64,000 nucleotides of DNA from Prosopocoilus inquinatus (lineage: Eukaryota; Arthropoda; Insecta; Coleoptera; Lucanidae): contig CM069872.1 of NCBI GenBank assembly GCA_036172665.1, forward strand, positions 40,968,101 to 41,032,100, in the 5' to 3' direction. The translations under genes and the position numbers were made by a program. Position 1 is the first letter of the stretch. Each line of letters opens with the position of its first letter. Under the pieces are notes generated by a model, which was given only the letters and a program-made list of their open reading frames with translations, was not told the DNA's origin and made no database searches. Shown one piece after another: positions 31,580-43,675 of the stretch.

Positions 31580-33840
31580 ATATAAATTCAAAAATTAAAC
31601 AATTTATTTATCACAGTTTACTAAAATAGACTGATTCCGACACACGCTACAATTAACAACGTTGTCACGTTTCAAAAATTATTATCAAATTTCGTTTTTA
31701 TATTTTTTAAACAACGCAAAATTTAACGGGCGTGTTTTTAGGTTTAATTGAAAACATTTTTTAGTGAGTGTTTCGCAAATATGGCCGTCAGCTTCACTGC
31801 TGCGGAAATTGTCTAGCATGATTTACGGATTTCCGCTTAGCTCTCGGATCAAAGTCATTTTCGGTCGATGGAACTTAAACAAAATTATCATTTTAGTAGA
31901 GGGGATTCCATGTTGAGAAATAACACCAATCGATTGAACATGTTACATTTAAAGCTATTAACATGTTCACAGTTTAGCGAAACGCTGACAATTTTGGTAC
32001 GTTGATCTTTGGACTCGGTCTTTTAGAATAATACGGAGAAAGTACTTTGTCACATTCTCCTCGGATAGTATAAAAAGGAAAATTTGTAATTCAAAGACCG
32101 TAATTAATTAATTAATTAATCAGTTCAGCTCAGTACGGCGTCGGACAATTAATCGGAAAAAAAGCGAAAAAACAGGGAATAAATAGGTCTAAGTAAATCT
32201 TGCATTAGCAGGAGAAGCAGATATGAAAACAAGAAGAAAATATTAAAAAAAAGACGAGTGTAAGCTTCAGATAATTATGCATTAAAAAACTTCAAGATAT
32301 GCACGCAAATATGCACCAAAATTATCGAAAATATGCACAAAATTTGTTAAAATTATGCACCAAAAATAAGCGCCATAATTATCAAAAATATACACTAAAA
32401 ATTAACTTTTATAGAATAAATAGTATTTTTTATATTAACACATTCATTTTTCTGTTAAAAACACAAACAGTTTTTTTTTAATTCTAAATTATTTAGTGAA
32501 GTCATTATAGAAATAAATTACAATTACATTTAACTACAACATGGTGTAACAAATTCTCAAAAGTAATTTGCTCCTATTGTTGGCGAGAATGTTTTTGTTT
32601 CTCGTAGCGGAGATAAATTGCGTGCTGCAAAAATTTAAATTTAAATTGTTCGCGCCATGAAAGAATCGACTCATGGAAGAATGCGTAGTGGATAGATTGA
32701 AGACACGAACATCAAAGTTGCCGACGTCCAGTGAAAACACTGTGCCCTTTGCTTGGTAAACCTCTTATTATTTCCAAGTATTCTGATTTTAGAACACTGA
32801 TTGCCCAGATTATCTGCACCTCAGTCCAGCTGAATTTTGATTTTTTCTTTTGAAATTTACGTTTTTGGTATATTTTTTGCATTTATTTATTGCAAACGCA
32901 TGGCTAGAATTTGATTGAGAATACTTGGGTTGAGTTCACTTTGTGATCAACTGAGCTTTGATGAAGTGTCGGTTTGCCCTTGGCAACAAGAAAAAATGGC
33001 AGATTTGCAATTAAAACGGAAAATGCAGCAAATTATGCATTATAGTCCTAAAGAATTAAAATATGCATTTATTTATAAAAGTGTTCAAAATATAGTTATC
33101 CTACATCTTGTGATCATACTTCGCAAAATTACTGTATCTATTCAATTATATTTTATTTGATTTCTATCCAGAAAGACAACTGATTTGTCTCAGTTTTATT
33201 TTAGCCGCTGTAGTACCTCATTAGAATAAATAAAATTCAGAAAAAAGTAAAATATACTTGTATTCTGTTTTGTATACGTGCATACAAATATTTTAGCTTT
33301 AGAGTGACGTGGCAACAGTTCGTTTCGCTGGGGTGTAAGATTTTTAGTGCGCCCTTCATCAGTCTTCAACACGTCCAGCCCTCAAAATATAAAAGAAACA
33401 TCGCTTTTGGTGGTAACCTATACGACTTAATAATAATAAAAATATTTAATAACATCAAATTTTAATAAAAATATAAAAAAAACTGCAATGGAAGTTAAAA
33501 CATTACACGCTCGTCCAAAAATTTCTTTCTCTTACTTTTGGCTTTTTGAAAGTCTTTTTTTGCGTAACGAAACAACCGTTAATTTTTAATTACTAATACT
33601 AACCATTAAGGCTTTTTGACCAACATTACTTTCAAGTTGGTCCTTAATTTTAATTTTAGTAACATGCCACTTGTTCCATTCATTCTTGAAAAAGGCCGGA
33701 ACGCGAATAAGAAAATACATGTAAACTCCTATTCAAAATTGACACAGCACTTACTTTTCTTATCTCATTTTTTTAATTGGAGAAGTTTAAATTTAAGTTC
33801 AAGTTTGGCTTAATTAATTGTTGCTTTCCTCGCATAATAA
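31580..33840. other. Non-coding AT-rich DNA
   Basis: It contains a (TTAA)n run at about 32100-32120 and imperfect tandem words at 32290-32400 (ATATGCACCAAAATTATC-like). Frames at 32299-32481, 32534-32740 and 32915-33160 show no domain. Nothing else is recognised. Confidence 0.45.
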
Positions 33841-33843
33841 GTT

Positions 33844-34759
33844 TTGGAAACTAGTAAATATCAGTTTATGTTCTTGAAATCCAAAAACATGAATCAACCA
33901 CCATATTTAACGACTGAGGGTTGCGTAAGTGCCTCAACTTTGTTAAACGAAGGACGAAATATGCGACATGCAGCTCATTTGCTAGGTGTAGATCATTCAT
34001 CAGTTAGTCGGATGATTAGAAGATACAGAGAAATTGGGGCGTACGCAAAAAGACGTGAACAGAGATCTGCAAGTTTAAGGGATGGGCATTTTCTTCAGCA
34101 ACAGTCAGAAATGTTAGGATATCTGTTAGGAGAATGCTAGCGGAATCCGGGCTTGCCAGTAAAAGGCCTGCAATTGCACCGCTGCTCACCACGGGATACA
34201 GAATGGCCAGATTAAGATTTGCAAGAGAGCATTAACACTGGTCCATAGACGATTGGAAGCGAGTCTTGTTTACCAATGAAACCAGAGTGACCTTTATAAT
34301 CACCATGTGGTTGGCAACGAGTATGGCGAAGCCTGGAGAGAGATATGCTGCTTGCAATATCTCTGTAAGGGAAGCATTTGGTAAAGGGTCAAGAATGTTC
34401 TGATGAGGAATCTATTTAGACGCCAGTACGGACTTAGTTCCCATTCAACAATGTTCAGTTCTAAAGACAATAACTTTTATGCAGGAAAATGCTCGATTGC
34501 ATGTTGCAGGAGATGTGTTGAGTTACTTAAATGACATCAATATTTAAGTATTGGACTGGCCAGCTCGAAGTCCAGATCCGAACTTCATCGAGCACTTATG
34601 GGACGTTCTAAAGAAAGCAGTATTCGCTCCCAGAAGTCTCCAAGAATGAGAACATGTCGCTCTTGCAGAATAGGATAACATGTCACAGAATTTGATAGTA
34701 GCCTATCAAGACGAATTTAGACAGTCATCAGAACTAGAGGTGGTGTTCCACGTTATTAA
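33844..34759 (+). pseudogene. Tc1-like transposase relic
   Basis: The N-terminal helix-turn-helix is clear: LNEGRNMRHAAHLLGVDHSS then VSRMIRRYREIGAYAKRR (about 33930-34060). Across frameshifts it continues as [61 protein letters not shown] and the typical terminus RTRGGVPRY ending at 34759. The length (~305 codons) is close to a full Tc1 transposase (about 340). It is inactive: frameshifts near 34120, 34300-34450 and 34620, stops in AREH*HW and NDINI*VL. The first catalytic D is N in FTNET and the second is E in QENAR; the third acidic residue (E of IEHLW) is kept. I could not find the terminal inverted repeats. Confidence 0.9.
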
Positions 34760-34764
34760 TTTTT

Positions 34765-35270
34765 TATGGTATTCAGTTTTTCTTTGTTTATGGTGTTCCG
34801 ACAAATTTGTCTCTTTTTTTAATTTTTATCTCTGAAAGTTTAATTCGTGAATATTAAAGATTATTAGTGCACATGAATCATTATGTTGGCGTAATGTTAT
34901 CTAATTGTCAGCGTTTATATTAAGATAAACTGCTACTGAATAGGGTAAAGGAGATAGTCGTTGGCACATTTACGCTACTACTACTTTTCACTGCACGTAA
35001 TAGATCAGTAAGTGTAAAAAACCTGCAGTACACAAGTTCATTCGAAACAGAAAAGTGTATATTATTCGACTATGTCGTTTGTCTGTAGTTTATCCTTGTT
35101 TTAAATGGTATTATCTTAAACAGAAAACAGGACAGCTGCATTTCACACTTGTTCGCAGGGATGCCATAGTTATTGACATGTGTGAATACAGTAATTGGCA
35201 TGGCTGTACTAAAAAGAAATGTAATGAAAAGTACAGGTCGCTAATACCTATCTATGGACAAATATAGATA
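34765..35270. other. Non-coding spacer between two transposase relics
   Basis: AT-rich and without a gene. It should hold the 3' end of the Tc1-like element and the 3' end of the pogo-like element, but no inverted termini were recognised. Confidence 0.4.
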
Positions 35271-35274
35271 TTTA

Positions 35275-37469
35275 TTAATTATTAATCTTTATTTTTGAAA
35301 AGTATATACAGAGTAGGACTTTTTTACGTACAGCTATCGCACATAAATATTTTTGAAAAAGTTTCTTATTGGCACACTTTGAATGCAGACTTCGGTTACA
35401 TTTTGAGCATTTACGCCCCATTCTATTTAATGATATTGCTTCTTCACAAAAATTGCAAATTCCATTGGCCAAAAATCTCTTTTCACCTTGGAGTTCTTGA
35501 TCTGGAAGCTCGCTTTTTTCGTTTGTCCCATTTTCGTTTTGTATCGGGTTTACTTTAATATGTTGAATAATGTTTATATTATTTTCCGCTGTTTTCGTTT
35601 TTTTCTTGGTTATTTCGCTTTGTTTATTTTTTTTTGTTTTCTTCTCGAACCTTTCGCTTCTTTATTTTTTCTTCTTCTTGTAATTTTTTATAATTTTCTT
35701 TTTCTTTAACTATTAATTTCCATTGTTAAGAAGTGATTACATAAGGCAATTTTTCAATTTTTCTTTTGTGTTTCCTCTGAGGACTTTGTGGCCATAACAA
35801 AATACTACTCAAAGGAGATTCACAAGAAATTTCATTCTCAGGATTATTATAAGTAACTTCAACTTGTTGTTGATCTTTAGAAATTTCCATAGATTTCAAG
35901 TTATTTGTCGGAGCTGCAGAAACGGTTTGTTCGAGAGCTTGTTTGTCGTCGTAATCTTGCAAAGTTAGGTTCAAATCTGCATCAAAACTTTTTATGGGCA
36001 TATTCGCAATATCAAATAAAGACGAGTCATCAGTTTCTCCCTGATTATTAAACAAATTCCAAATTATAAAAAGACAATTTTTTTCAGAATTGTTTACGGT
36101 CTCACTGCCATTTTCGAACGATTTAATCAAGTCATCGTCAAGAAAACTTTTGAATTTTTTAAAATCGAGAACTGGTTCGTTTTTAGTCTCATTTAGGTCA
36201 TTATTGTTGTTAATATCGGTTACATCTCTTTCTTCTGTTACGTTTTGTTTATTTTTATAGGCACCTCCGAGACATTTCGAATAGTTAATGGCATTATAAT
36301 TCCATGTTGTTGCCTTAAAACCGTTGACTATTGTCGAACTTTTAACAAATTCTTCTATTACTTTCGAAAGCAACGGGGCGAAGTTTTCTTTCGTAAATTG
36401 CGATAATGGATGTTGTCGTCTCCATTCCAAAATTCCTCTTTGCCGGCCAATCTTTAAAGGTTTGAAAGCGGCGACATCAGCAGGTTGCAGTAACCTTGTA
36501 GCAATGGGGTATAATACAATCATTATTTCGAATCTGTTACATAACTGACTTATCTGCAATGAGTTTTATGTCCATCGACGAACAGTATGACAGGTTTTTG
36601 AATATGGTTTTCTTTCAGATATACATTAAATACATTGGCCACATTTTCATAAAAAAGGGAAGTTTTCATCCAGCCATTATCTGAATAGCCAACACCCCAT
36701 TTTTCAGGCACCGTTTCAAGGATTTGTTTGGGTGGCTTTCTCTTATAGGGATATAGAAACATCGGCGGCGAAAGGTCACCATTGGCACAGAAGGTAAACA
36801 TCACCGAAAGCGACGCTTTCGCTACACCTTGATCAACTTCGTACACGTTTTTTGTACCTCTGCTAGCTAGTACTTTTTTTATTTTTTGGGCAAAGGAGGA
36901 AATTTGTCCAGTCCCCATTAAATATTCTATTAGAATTATATAAAATGTGTTTTAAGCAGTCCCTTCCGAGGTCATTCTCAATGGTTTCAAATCAATCTCT
37001 TATGTTCTTTTCACTAACACAAGAGCTGGCTTGAGTAACAGCCTCAGTTGTTCTGAGGCACAATTCTGGAGGTTTTTTTATAAATGCGCAGTGCCATATC
37101 TTTCCAGGTAAGCCATCAGGAAAGGGCGTTTTCCTGTCACAACATTTAATAAAGTTTTGTACACTTTTTTGTACATCTTCGACTCTCCTCGGGAAGCCCT
37201 TTCTTTGACATGTATTTATCCACCTGATGGCAATGATTTTTTAAATATTGTATAATTAACAAAAAAAAATCGTCTTACTCAACTAATGTTCTTTCTTCCT
37301 CCGTTGTTAGATAGGTAGCTGAGCCATGGCCAGGCTTTTTAAATTTGGCTCCAATACGAAACTGTATAGTTGCTCTCGGTATACCAAACATTTCTGATGC
37401 CTTAAGTTTTGACATACCATTCTGAACAGCCTGAACTTCTTGCGTAATTTTTTCTTCTCTTTCATTCAT
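35275..37469 (-). pseudogene. pogo-like (CENP-B/jerky-type DDE) transposase with C-terminal zinc finger, near-complete
   Basis: On minus: an N-terminal psq-type helix-turn-helix (NGMSKLKASEMFGIPRATIQ, 37275-37469), a second binding segment (RKGFPRRVEDVQ, CVSEKNIRDWFETIENDLGR), then the DDE domain: IFNGDWTNFLLCPKN, ASLSVMFTFCANGD, PPMFLYPYKRKPP, WGVGYSDNGWM, PVILFVDGHKTH, and ATRLLQPADVAAFKPLK, FAPLLSKVIEEF, VNGFKATTWNYNAINYSKCL. An acidic linker and a charged coiled-coil-like tail (KENYKKLQEEEKIKKRK) follow. The end is a Cys/His finger CNFCEEAI..CSKCNRSLHSKC (35275-35472). Lesions are few: single-base frameshifts near 36895 and 36565, and a stop after LPYVITS near 35726. Pogo-superfamily enzymes cut and paste DNA into TA sites. 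It reads as a recently dead copy. Flanking inverted repeats were not confirmed. Confidence 0.9.
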
Positions 37470-37489
37470 CTGTCCTTACAATTTTTTAT

Positions 37490-38245
37490 GAATAAACATA
37501 AAACAAAATTCAAATAGAGCCAAATTTCAAAAATTATATTAGGTCACAATTCAGTATACTGTATTCAAAATAATAAAGGCAATATATAAGGCTGAAGTAT
37601 CTACAAGTACCTAAAAACGGCCAATTATTTAAGTTTAATCAACATGCCAATCACTGAATCACTGTAAAAAATTCAGAAGATAGTTGTTGGCACCCATATG
37701 CCAAGCAATAAAATTAGTATTTTAGTACTATACAGTGGTCGGCATCAAAGTTTTTACGTTATAATTTATAAAAACTGATCTTATTCTGATAATAATACAT
37801 GTATTAATCATATAAAAGCTGTTATGAACACCTACCTGTCTCTATTTTTTTACTAACATCAAAAACACTATTTTTTTGGTAGTTATCAAAAATGACAAGA
37901 ATCTGTTCAACACTCTGAAAACTCATATTGACAGCCCGCCAATATCTAGTTGCAAAGTGAAGTCAAGTGAAGTGCAAATACCAACTTAACATACTAAAAC
38001 ATTTTAAGACTGCAGTGCAAGGAATACCAACTTTTATTTTAAAAAAAACCTGAGTAAGTCAACGCTACTTGAAACAGTTTATACAAAAAAAATATGATCA
38101 TATGCTAATAACCGTCTACCTGCCAACCATTATCATCTTTACCCTGATGGTTGCAAAATTACAAACCTATCGACGTTTTTTGTAGTGGTGCGTTAATTTT
38201 GAACAAGAGTTTACAATCATTTCTAAAAGGAAAGTAAAATATTAA
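37490..38245. other. Non-coding AT-rich DNA
   Basis: It should contain the 5' end of the pogo-like element; TACAGTGGTCGGCATCAAAG at 37734 could be a terminus but its inverted partner was not found. No gene is seen. Confidence 0.4.
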
Positions 38246-38246
38246 C

Positions 38247-38455
38247 GGCTACTCTGTAACACTGATACGCATGTCAATTGTTACGGTCTTCAATATTTGA
38301 AGAGAACTTGATACGATTTCATAACATTTCAGGTCGATTGCCGACCGCTAATTGAAGAGAGATGCATATCACACTCGATATGGATTGCAAGTTGTTACGA
38401 AACTGTTTACAGAATATCTATTTAGCATGGCCACTTGAAACATAGCAATAATTTT
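38247..38455 (-). mobile_element. Copy of the 2911-3160 inverted-repeat element, truncated
   Basis: It matches the reverse complement of 2911-3160: GGCTACTCTGTAACACTGAT end, CATTTCAGGTCGATTGCCGA, AATTGAAGAGAGATGCATAT, GCAAGTTGTTACGAAACTGT and CACTTGAAACATAGCAATA. The far terminus is missing. Confidence 0.75.
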
Positions 38456-38459
38456 TACG

Positions 38460-39330
38460 TATCAATACTATACCTCATTGTTACGATGTTGTTAATTAGA
38501 ATTCTTTGAGCTGTTACAAATCAAATATGTCTTAATAAAAGCCCTGAGGTTTCGGACAGAAATATTAGATTCTTATTGCGAAACAAATATTGACCTCGCA
38601 GCTTCATATGTGGAGTGCAAGCGGGTAAACAATGTAACCCTTCTCCCCCAAGGGCAGCCAGAATATTTCGCCTCTTTTCCCCAGTTAAACATCTTGTCAA
38701 GTCCTGAAGCAAATCCGGAAAGGATTAGATTCGTAGGTATGTACACATAACGTTGTACTCCCGAGTAGGTAGTGACGGTGTCATTATCGACATAAAGACC
38801 TTCTTAATCAGTCCAATTCATTACTTGGTAAACGTCATTAGCGTGTTATTAAAAGTAACCCGGTCGGTCGGTGTGCACTTGGCGAGTCATTGTTGCGCCA
38901 GCCGGTTGTTTGTTCACGGCCAACTAGCCGTCATCGCTGCTGAGGCCTTAATTTGGCCTCTTCATTCCGCACAATGATCCGAGGTATCGTCGGATTACTG
39001 ACAATGGTATTTAGTCCTGTCACTAACACAACGAGAGTCGTGCTACCGATACCAGACGCGTTGGAATGCCCGACCTTACCGGATAGGATAATTAAATGCC
39101 GGAGTTCATTTTTCGCGTTTAATTGCCGACACTCGCCTGACGGGCCTTAATTACGGGCTTACTTAAATTAGGCAACACTTTGGAACGTTTCATGAGAAAA
39201 CCGATACTCAATTATTGATTTGTCTTAAGCGTCAAAGCGTGATCAAGCGCTTACGAAATTTACTAATGAGAAATTCCAAAAGGAAAAAAAAATGTTATAT
39301 ACATGCGTAAACAAGTTTGTTGTAAATGAT
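38460..39330. other. Non-coding; GC-richer unique block at about 38740-39170
   Basis: The block has GTCATTATCGACATAAAGAC, GGTAAACGTCATTAGCG and GGATAATTAAATGCCGG-type words mixing TAAT cores with CG, and matches no repeat in the window. Frames 38753-38977 and 38953-39150 show no domain. It is a candidate regulatory element by composition only. Confidence 0.4.
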
Positions 39331-39336
39331 ATCATA

Positions 39337-39516
39337 ATGGGCATACACACGATCAGGTAGGCCTTCCCGTCTAACTGAAGGCAAGAAGGCTCGAAGGTAA
39401 GTGCGAATGTGTGTATGTACACTGAACTGCAGTATACAAATAAATCTATCACACTTCCTCGCAGAGTTGTCTCTTCAGTTAGGCGCGAAGGCCTACCTGT
39501 TCGTGTGTATGTTCAT
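39337..39516. mobile_element. 180-bp inverted-repeat (MITE-like) element
   Basis: The left end ATGGGCATACACACGATCAG and the inverse of the right end, ATGAACATACACACGAACAG, match over about 45 bp, both continuing AGGCCTTC.CG.CTAACTGAAG. The centre is about 90 bp. No coding capacity. Confidence 0.75.
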
Positions 39517-39739
39517 TTAAAAAAATCCTCAAGTCTATTTACAATTTAATTTAAAAAGGACTTTGTTTTCAGAATAATTAGAAGACAGTTTCCATTAAAC
39601 TTTGTATTCTTTAAATAAATTATGTAGATACGTTGTTACATAATGATGAAATAGTTTAGTCTAGGCACTTTGGGGGGAATAACATCCTGTACTAAAATTG
39701 AACTTCATCTCAGCTGTACTGAAATAAGCGACTGAACAA

Positions 39740-40320
39740 TAAATTGAAATGTGGGTCGAACTAAAATAATAAAATCACATGTTGCCCACCGGCCCACTGA
39801 TGTTGTCGGATGTTGTCAGTTGGCAACGGTGGCCGTAATTTCGCTATTCACGTCGGCCGCGGCCGGAAATGACCTGCAACATCACGTTATTGATTCGGCG
39901 GATTATGCGCGCCCGTATCAATTTATCCTGCAGGACGATCTCGAAAACGCAGGCAGGCCGCTCTTAAAATAATCGCGGGCACGTAATAATATCAATCATG
40001 GAGACGCTAATGTGTTCGAAACGGTCCACAGGTTGGCTGCCGTTAAACGATCGCTCCTCGTCGTTAACGGGCAAATTGCGTCGAGGAAGGTGCGCGCAAT
40101 TAAAATGAAAAATTCCACCGAAGGCTTGCTTATTCATCAAAACGAGCTCCCGCTTACCGTACATCGAAATAAGAAGAGGAAGAAATATGTAAGAAAACAA
40201 AAGAAGTGTCGATTTTTAAATTTAAAATATTTAAATTTACAATGGTGTGAAAGAACGGAAATAAATTTACTTGAAGAAATTACAGTCAGTGTAAGAAACG
40301 GGCAGTAATTTCTTGAAACT
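39740..40320. other. GC-richer unique block; open frame 40012-40308 unassigned
   Basis: 39770-40150 is GC-richer (GGTGGCCGTAATTTCGC, CGGCCGCGGCCGG) and has open frames on both strands. The longest plus frame, 98 codons at 40012-40308, ends in a Lys/Arg-rich stretch and a Leu-rich tail, matches no family I know, and continues into AT-rich sequence. I do not call it a gene. The block may be regulatory. Confidence 0.35.
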
Positions 40321-40322
40321 GA

Positions 40323-41455
40323 GCACAGCACAAACCCCAACTGGGAACAATGAGATTGAGCGATATCACTTCCAATTAAATCACTAACTTAAGAAAGTTT
40401 TTTGCATAGCAAATACGACATCCAATATCCAACTCTTTTTACAAGTCAGAGTGGTAAAAAGTGCTTAACTAGTGCAGGAGCGAACAAGAAGTCGATCATC
40501 CTGATTCTTCCAGTCGAAACCTCTTGATCTAAGCTGCATTCGATTCACGCGTTGAATCAGATCGTTTAGACCAGTTTGGATCATTTCACAACAGTGAAAT
40601 TAACGTGCTCCTTGTTAACGAGACGGACAAGTTTACACACTTTAATTAAATTTCTCACCTCAAAACAATTATGCGATCTAAATGATCTAACTGAGATGCG
40701 CACAGCACAAACTCCAACTGGGAACAATGAGATTGAGCGGTATTACCCCTAATTTAAGCACTCACTTAAGAAATTTTTTTTTGCATAGCAAATGCAACAT
40801 CCAATATCCCCCTCTTTTTACAAGTCAGGATAGTGAAAAGTGCTTAAGTAGTGCAGGAGCGAGTACAAAATCGATTTTCCTAGTTCTACGAGTCAAAGCC
40901 TCTTGATCTAAGCTGCATTCGATTCACGCGTTGACTCAGTTCGTTTAGATCATTTTGGATCATTTCACAATAGTGAAATTAATGTGATCCTTGAGAACGA
41001 AACGGACAAGTTAACATACATTAATTAAATTTCTAATCTCAAAACAATGATGCGATCTAAATGATCTAAGTGAGATGCGCACAGCACAAACTCCAACTGG
41101 GAACAATGAGATTGCGCGATATTACCCCTAATTTAAGCACTCACTTAAGAAAGTTTTTTGCATAGCAAATGCAGCATCCAGTATCCCTCTCTTTTTACAA
41201 GTCCGGGTGGTGAAAAGTGCTTAAGTAGTGCAGGAGCGAACAAGAAGTCGATCTTCCTAGTTCTTCGAGTCGAAGCCTCTTGATCTAAGCTGCATTCGAT
41301 TCATGCGTTGAATCAGTTCGTTTAGATCAGTTTTAATCATTTCACGATAGTAAAATTAATGTGATCCTTGATAACGAAATGGACAAGTTTACATACATTA
41401 ATTAAATTTCTAACCTCAAAACAATTATGCGATCTAAATGATCTAAATGATTCTT
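40323..41455 (+). repeat. Three-unit ~378-bp tandem array
   Basis: Units start at 40323, 40700 and 41079 with GCACAGCACAAA.(C/T)CCAACT and contain TTTTTTGCATAGCAAATGC, GAGCGAACAAGAAGTCGAT, GATCTAAGCTGCATTCGATT and ATGCGATCTAAATGATCTAA. Spacing is 377 and 379 bp with moderate divergence between units. This is satellite-like, and a degenerate unit fragment continues at 41818-41955. Confidence 0.9.
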
Positions 41456-41459
41456 TAAA

Positions 41460-41815
41460 TAGGCAGAATTACTTTGAAGTCATTTGGATCACTTTAAATT
41501 GTGGTGGGGGTTAACTGATCTGGCAGGAAACGAAAGTAGAAGAGCTGTATGAATCGATTTAGATCATTCCGAATCGGTGAATCGAATGCAACTCTAATTA
41601 CGCGTCGGTGTTTCTCGTTTGTAAAGATTCAAATATTCACTACGGAGAGATACTTTTATAAAAAAAATATATTGCCACTAAAATAATAATTATAATGAAT
41701 AATAAAGCCTAATTATAATTAGGTCACGGTCAGTCGGCAGAGGCAGCGTTTTTGGAATTCTTGCACACGACGCAGCGTTCGACTGCGAGAGAATAAAATC
41801 AAGCGTATAGATACT
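41460..41815. other. Spacer within the 378-bp satellite zone
   Basis: It retains GATC/GAATC-rich words like the satellite (GATTTAGATCATTCCGAATC) but is not alignable as a unit. No gene is seen. Confidence 0.4.
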
Positions 41816-41817
41816 GC

Positions 41818-41955
41818 AATATTACGCCTAATTTCTGCATTCAATTAAGGATAATTTTTGCATAGCAAATGCAACCTGGAGGGGACAAAAAATAATAATA
41901 ATGTGGGAGCGTACAAGTGGACATTTCGAGTCCTTCGAGTGCTAATCTGAAAAAC
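41818..41955 (+). repeat. Degenerate 378-bp satellite fragment
   Basis: It shares TTACGCCTAATTT, TTTTTGCATAGCAAATGCAA, GGAGCGTACAAG and TCCTTCGAGT with the array units, with an insertion-rich middle. Confidence 0.6.
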
Positions 41956-41999
41956 ACGTTGTGTTCCCCGGATTTACAAAAAAAAAAAAATAATAATCA

Positions 42000-42130
42000 G
42001 TCAGTCAGTTTGAAATTAATTTCGCGAAGAAGTTACTACACTTCACGGATTTTTTTTTGTTTCAATTTAATCGTAACTTACACTTTGTGTTTCAAGAAAG
42101 TCAGCGTTATGCGTTGGTGAGTTGAAAGAA
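42000..42130 (+). repeat. Dispersed repeat fragment, copy 2
   Basis: It contains GTCAGTTTGAAATTAATTTC, GCGAAGAAGTTACTACACTT and GTGTTTCAAGAAAGTCAGCG. The last is repeated at about 42634, and the first two match 55885-55945 inverted. Confidence 0.65.
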
Positions 42131-42489
42131 AAAATATTTTATGCTATTTTCTAACACAGGCTTTATTTTTTCATTTTTTATGAATATTCGCGTTTCTCTC
42201 CTTATCATTTTTTTTATTAAACGCTATAATTTCATTGACAGTTATTTATTTTATTAAGTTTATTAAGTTATTTCTGGTTATTTATAAAATTATTTGTAAA
42301 ATTTTTGGTTGATATTTCAAAATTCTGTTTTTTTTTTTTTACCAAACCAGACCGCTACTCACAAAGTAATCTAGATCCAACTTTGTACGGATTGTTTAAA
42401 AGAATTGAGGACAAAAGAAGATGAAAAGTGGGTGTCCAACCCCCCGGAACGTTTTTTACACGTTGAAAGATATTTTTATTTTTTCTTCA

Positions 42490-42680
42490 ATCGGCATTTT
42501 TTTTCAATCAGTCTGTTTCCTCAGTTTGAAATTAATTTCGCGAATGAAGATACCAATTCTTTACAGTGTGTTCTTGCATTCAATTTAATCGTAACCGAAT
42601 TACGTCTATTTTATTAATTTAATTTAAATTCTGTGTTTCAAGAAAGTCAGCGTTGGTGAGTTGAAAGAATAATTCATTTT
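42490..42680 (+). repeat. Dispersed repeat fragment, copy 3
   Basis: It has TTTCCTCAGTTTGAAATTAA then TTCGCGAATGAAGATACCAA, TTTAATCGTAACCGAATTAC and GTGTTTCAAGAAAGTCAGCG. It is adjacent to copy 2, so the pair is a local duplication about 510 bp apart. The frame 42405-42617 is repeat-derived. Confidence 0.65.
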
Positions 42681-42699
42681 ACTCCTAAAGAAAAGTTCT

Positions 42700-43560
42700 T
42701 TTCTAACTTAGACCTATTTTTGATAAGTATTGAATATTCGCCTTTTCTCCGGACCATTTTTTTTCCAAAGTTTCAAAATTCAACTCAATTTTATAAGTAA
42801 CTATTTAATTTTAATTGAATAAACTCAGCGAAGGTCAATTCGAACTAACTCGACTCAACTCAAGAAAAAACTGAAATCCAAAACATATTTAACTCAAATC
42901 TCGAAAAATATAACTTGTATTCCAAGTCGGGAAGAACTTAAAAATCGAAGAAAATTAGAACTCGGTAAGTTCAAGGCTTTAGGTAATTAAACCGCGGAAC
43001 TGAAAAAAGTTAAAAGAACTCAAAAATTCAAGCTTAATTCGAATTAATTTTTTGAGTGTCGCCGTTTAATTGTTTAGTTTTAATTTATTTTGAATTTAAA
43101 CATTCTTTAGTTTTGAGTTTTAGTTTTTGAAACGTATAATTTCTTGAGTACTTTTATAAATGAAACTACAAAATTAAAACTGATAAAATTAAACGTTTCA
43201 AAAATTATAACTCAAAATAAATTAAAACTGAAACTCGAAACTTAAAAGGCTTTGAAATTCAAAAATAAAATTTCAATTGCAACTTTAACTGGACGCAACC
43301 CTAGAAAAAATTAAAATTGAAAATTTAAATGGAAAACTCAAGACAAATTAAAAATTTTAAATACGAAAATTCGAAACTCAAAAGAAATTAATTCTCAAAA
43401 CTCAAAAAAAAACAAGAGACCTTAGACACTCAAAAATTTAAGAGAATACATCAATTTAATTTGAAATAAGCTCAACCCAACCGTGGTTAGACCAATTTAG
43501 TCTAAATTAAAAATAAAACAAAAGAATATAGGAATTTAATATCTTATTTTTGTTAAGACT
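42700..43560. repeat. Low-complexity AACTCAAAA-type DNA
   Basis: It is dominated by variations on ACTCAAAA, AAATTAAAA and their complements, with weak internal inverted similarity (for example near 43120-43230). No gene is seen. Confidence 0.5.
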
Positions 43561-43675
43561 GTAGCTCTCAAATTTTTATTTCTTTCTCTGGTGGATATGC
43601 TTTATCTGTTGGCGGGGCGTCTAATTGAAGAAAAACGCCAATAATTCATACAAGCTGTGGGCATAAAGTGCTTTA

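Noticed and set aside
34946..37700. Similar words AGATAGTCGTTGGCAC (34946) and AGATAGTTGTTGGCAC (37678) on either side of the pogo-like relic
   Set aside because: They are in direct, not inverted, orientation and lie inside flanking DNA, so they cannot be the terminal repeats; 16-bp similarity alone is too weak to call a target duplication.
40012..40308. 98-codon plus-strand frame
   Set aside because: No recognised domain; it runs from a GC-richer block into AT-rich DNA and has no conserved neighbour or motif supporting a gene.
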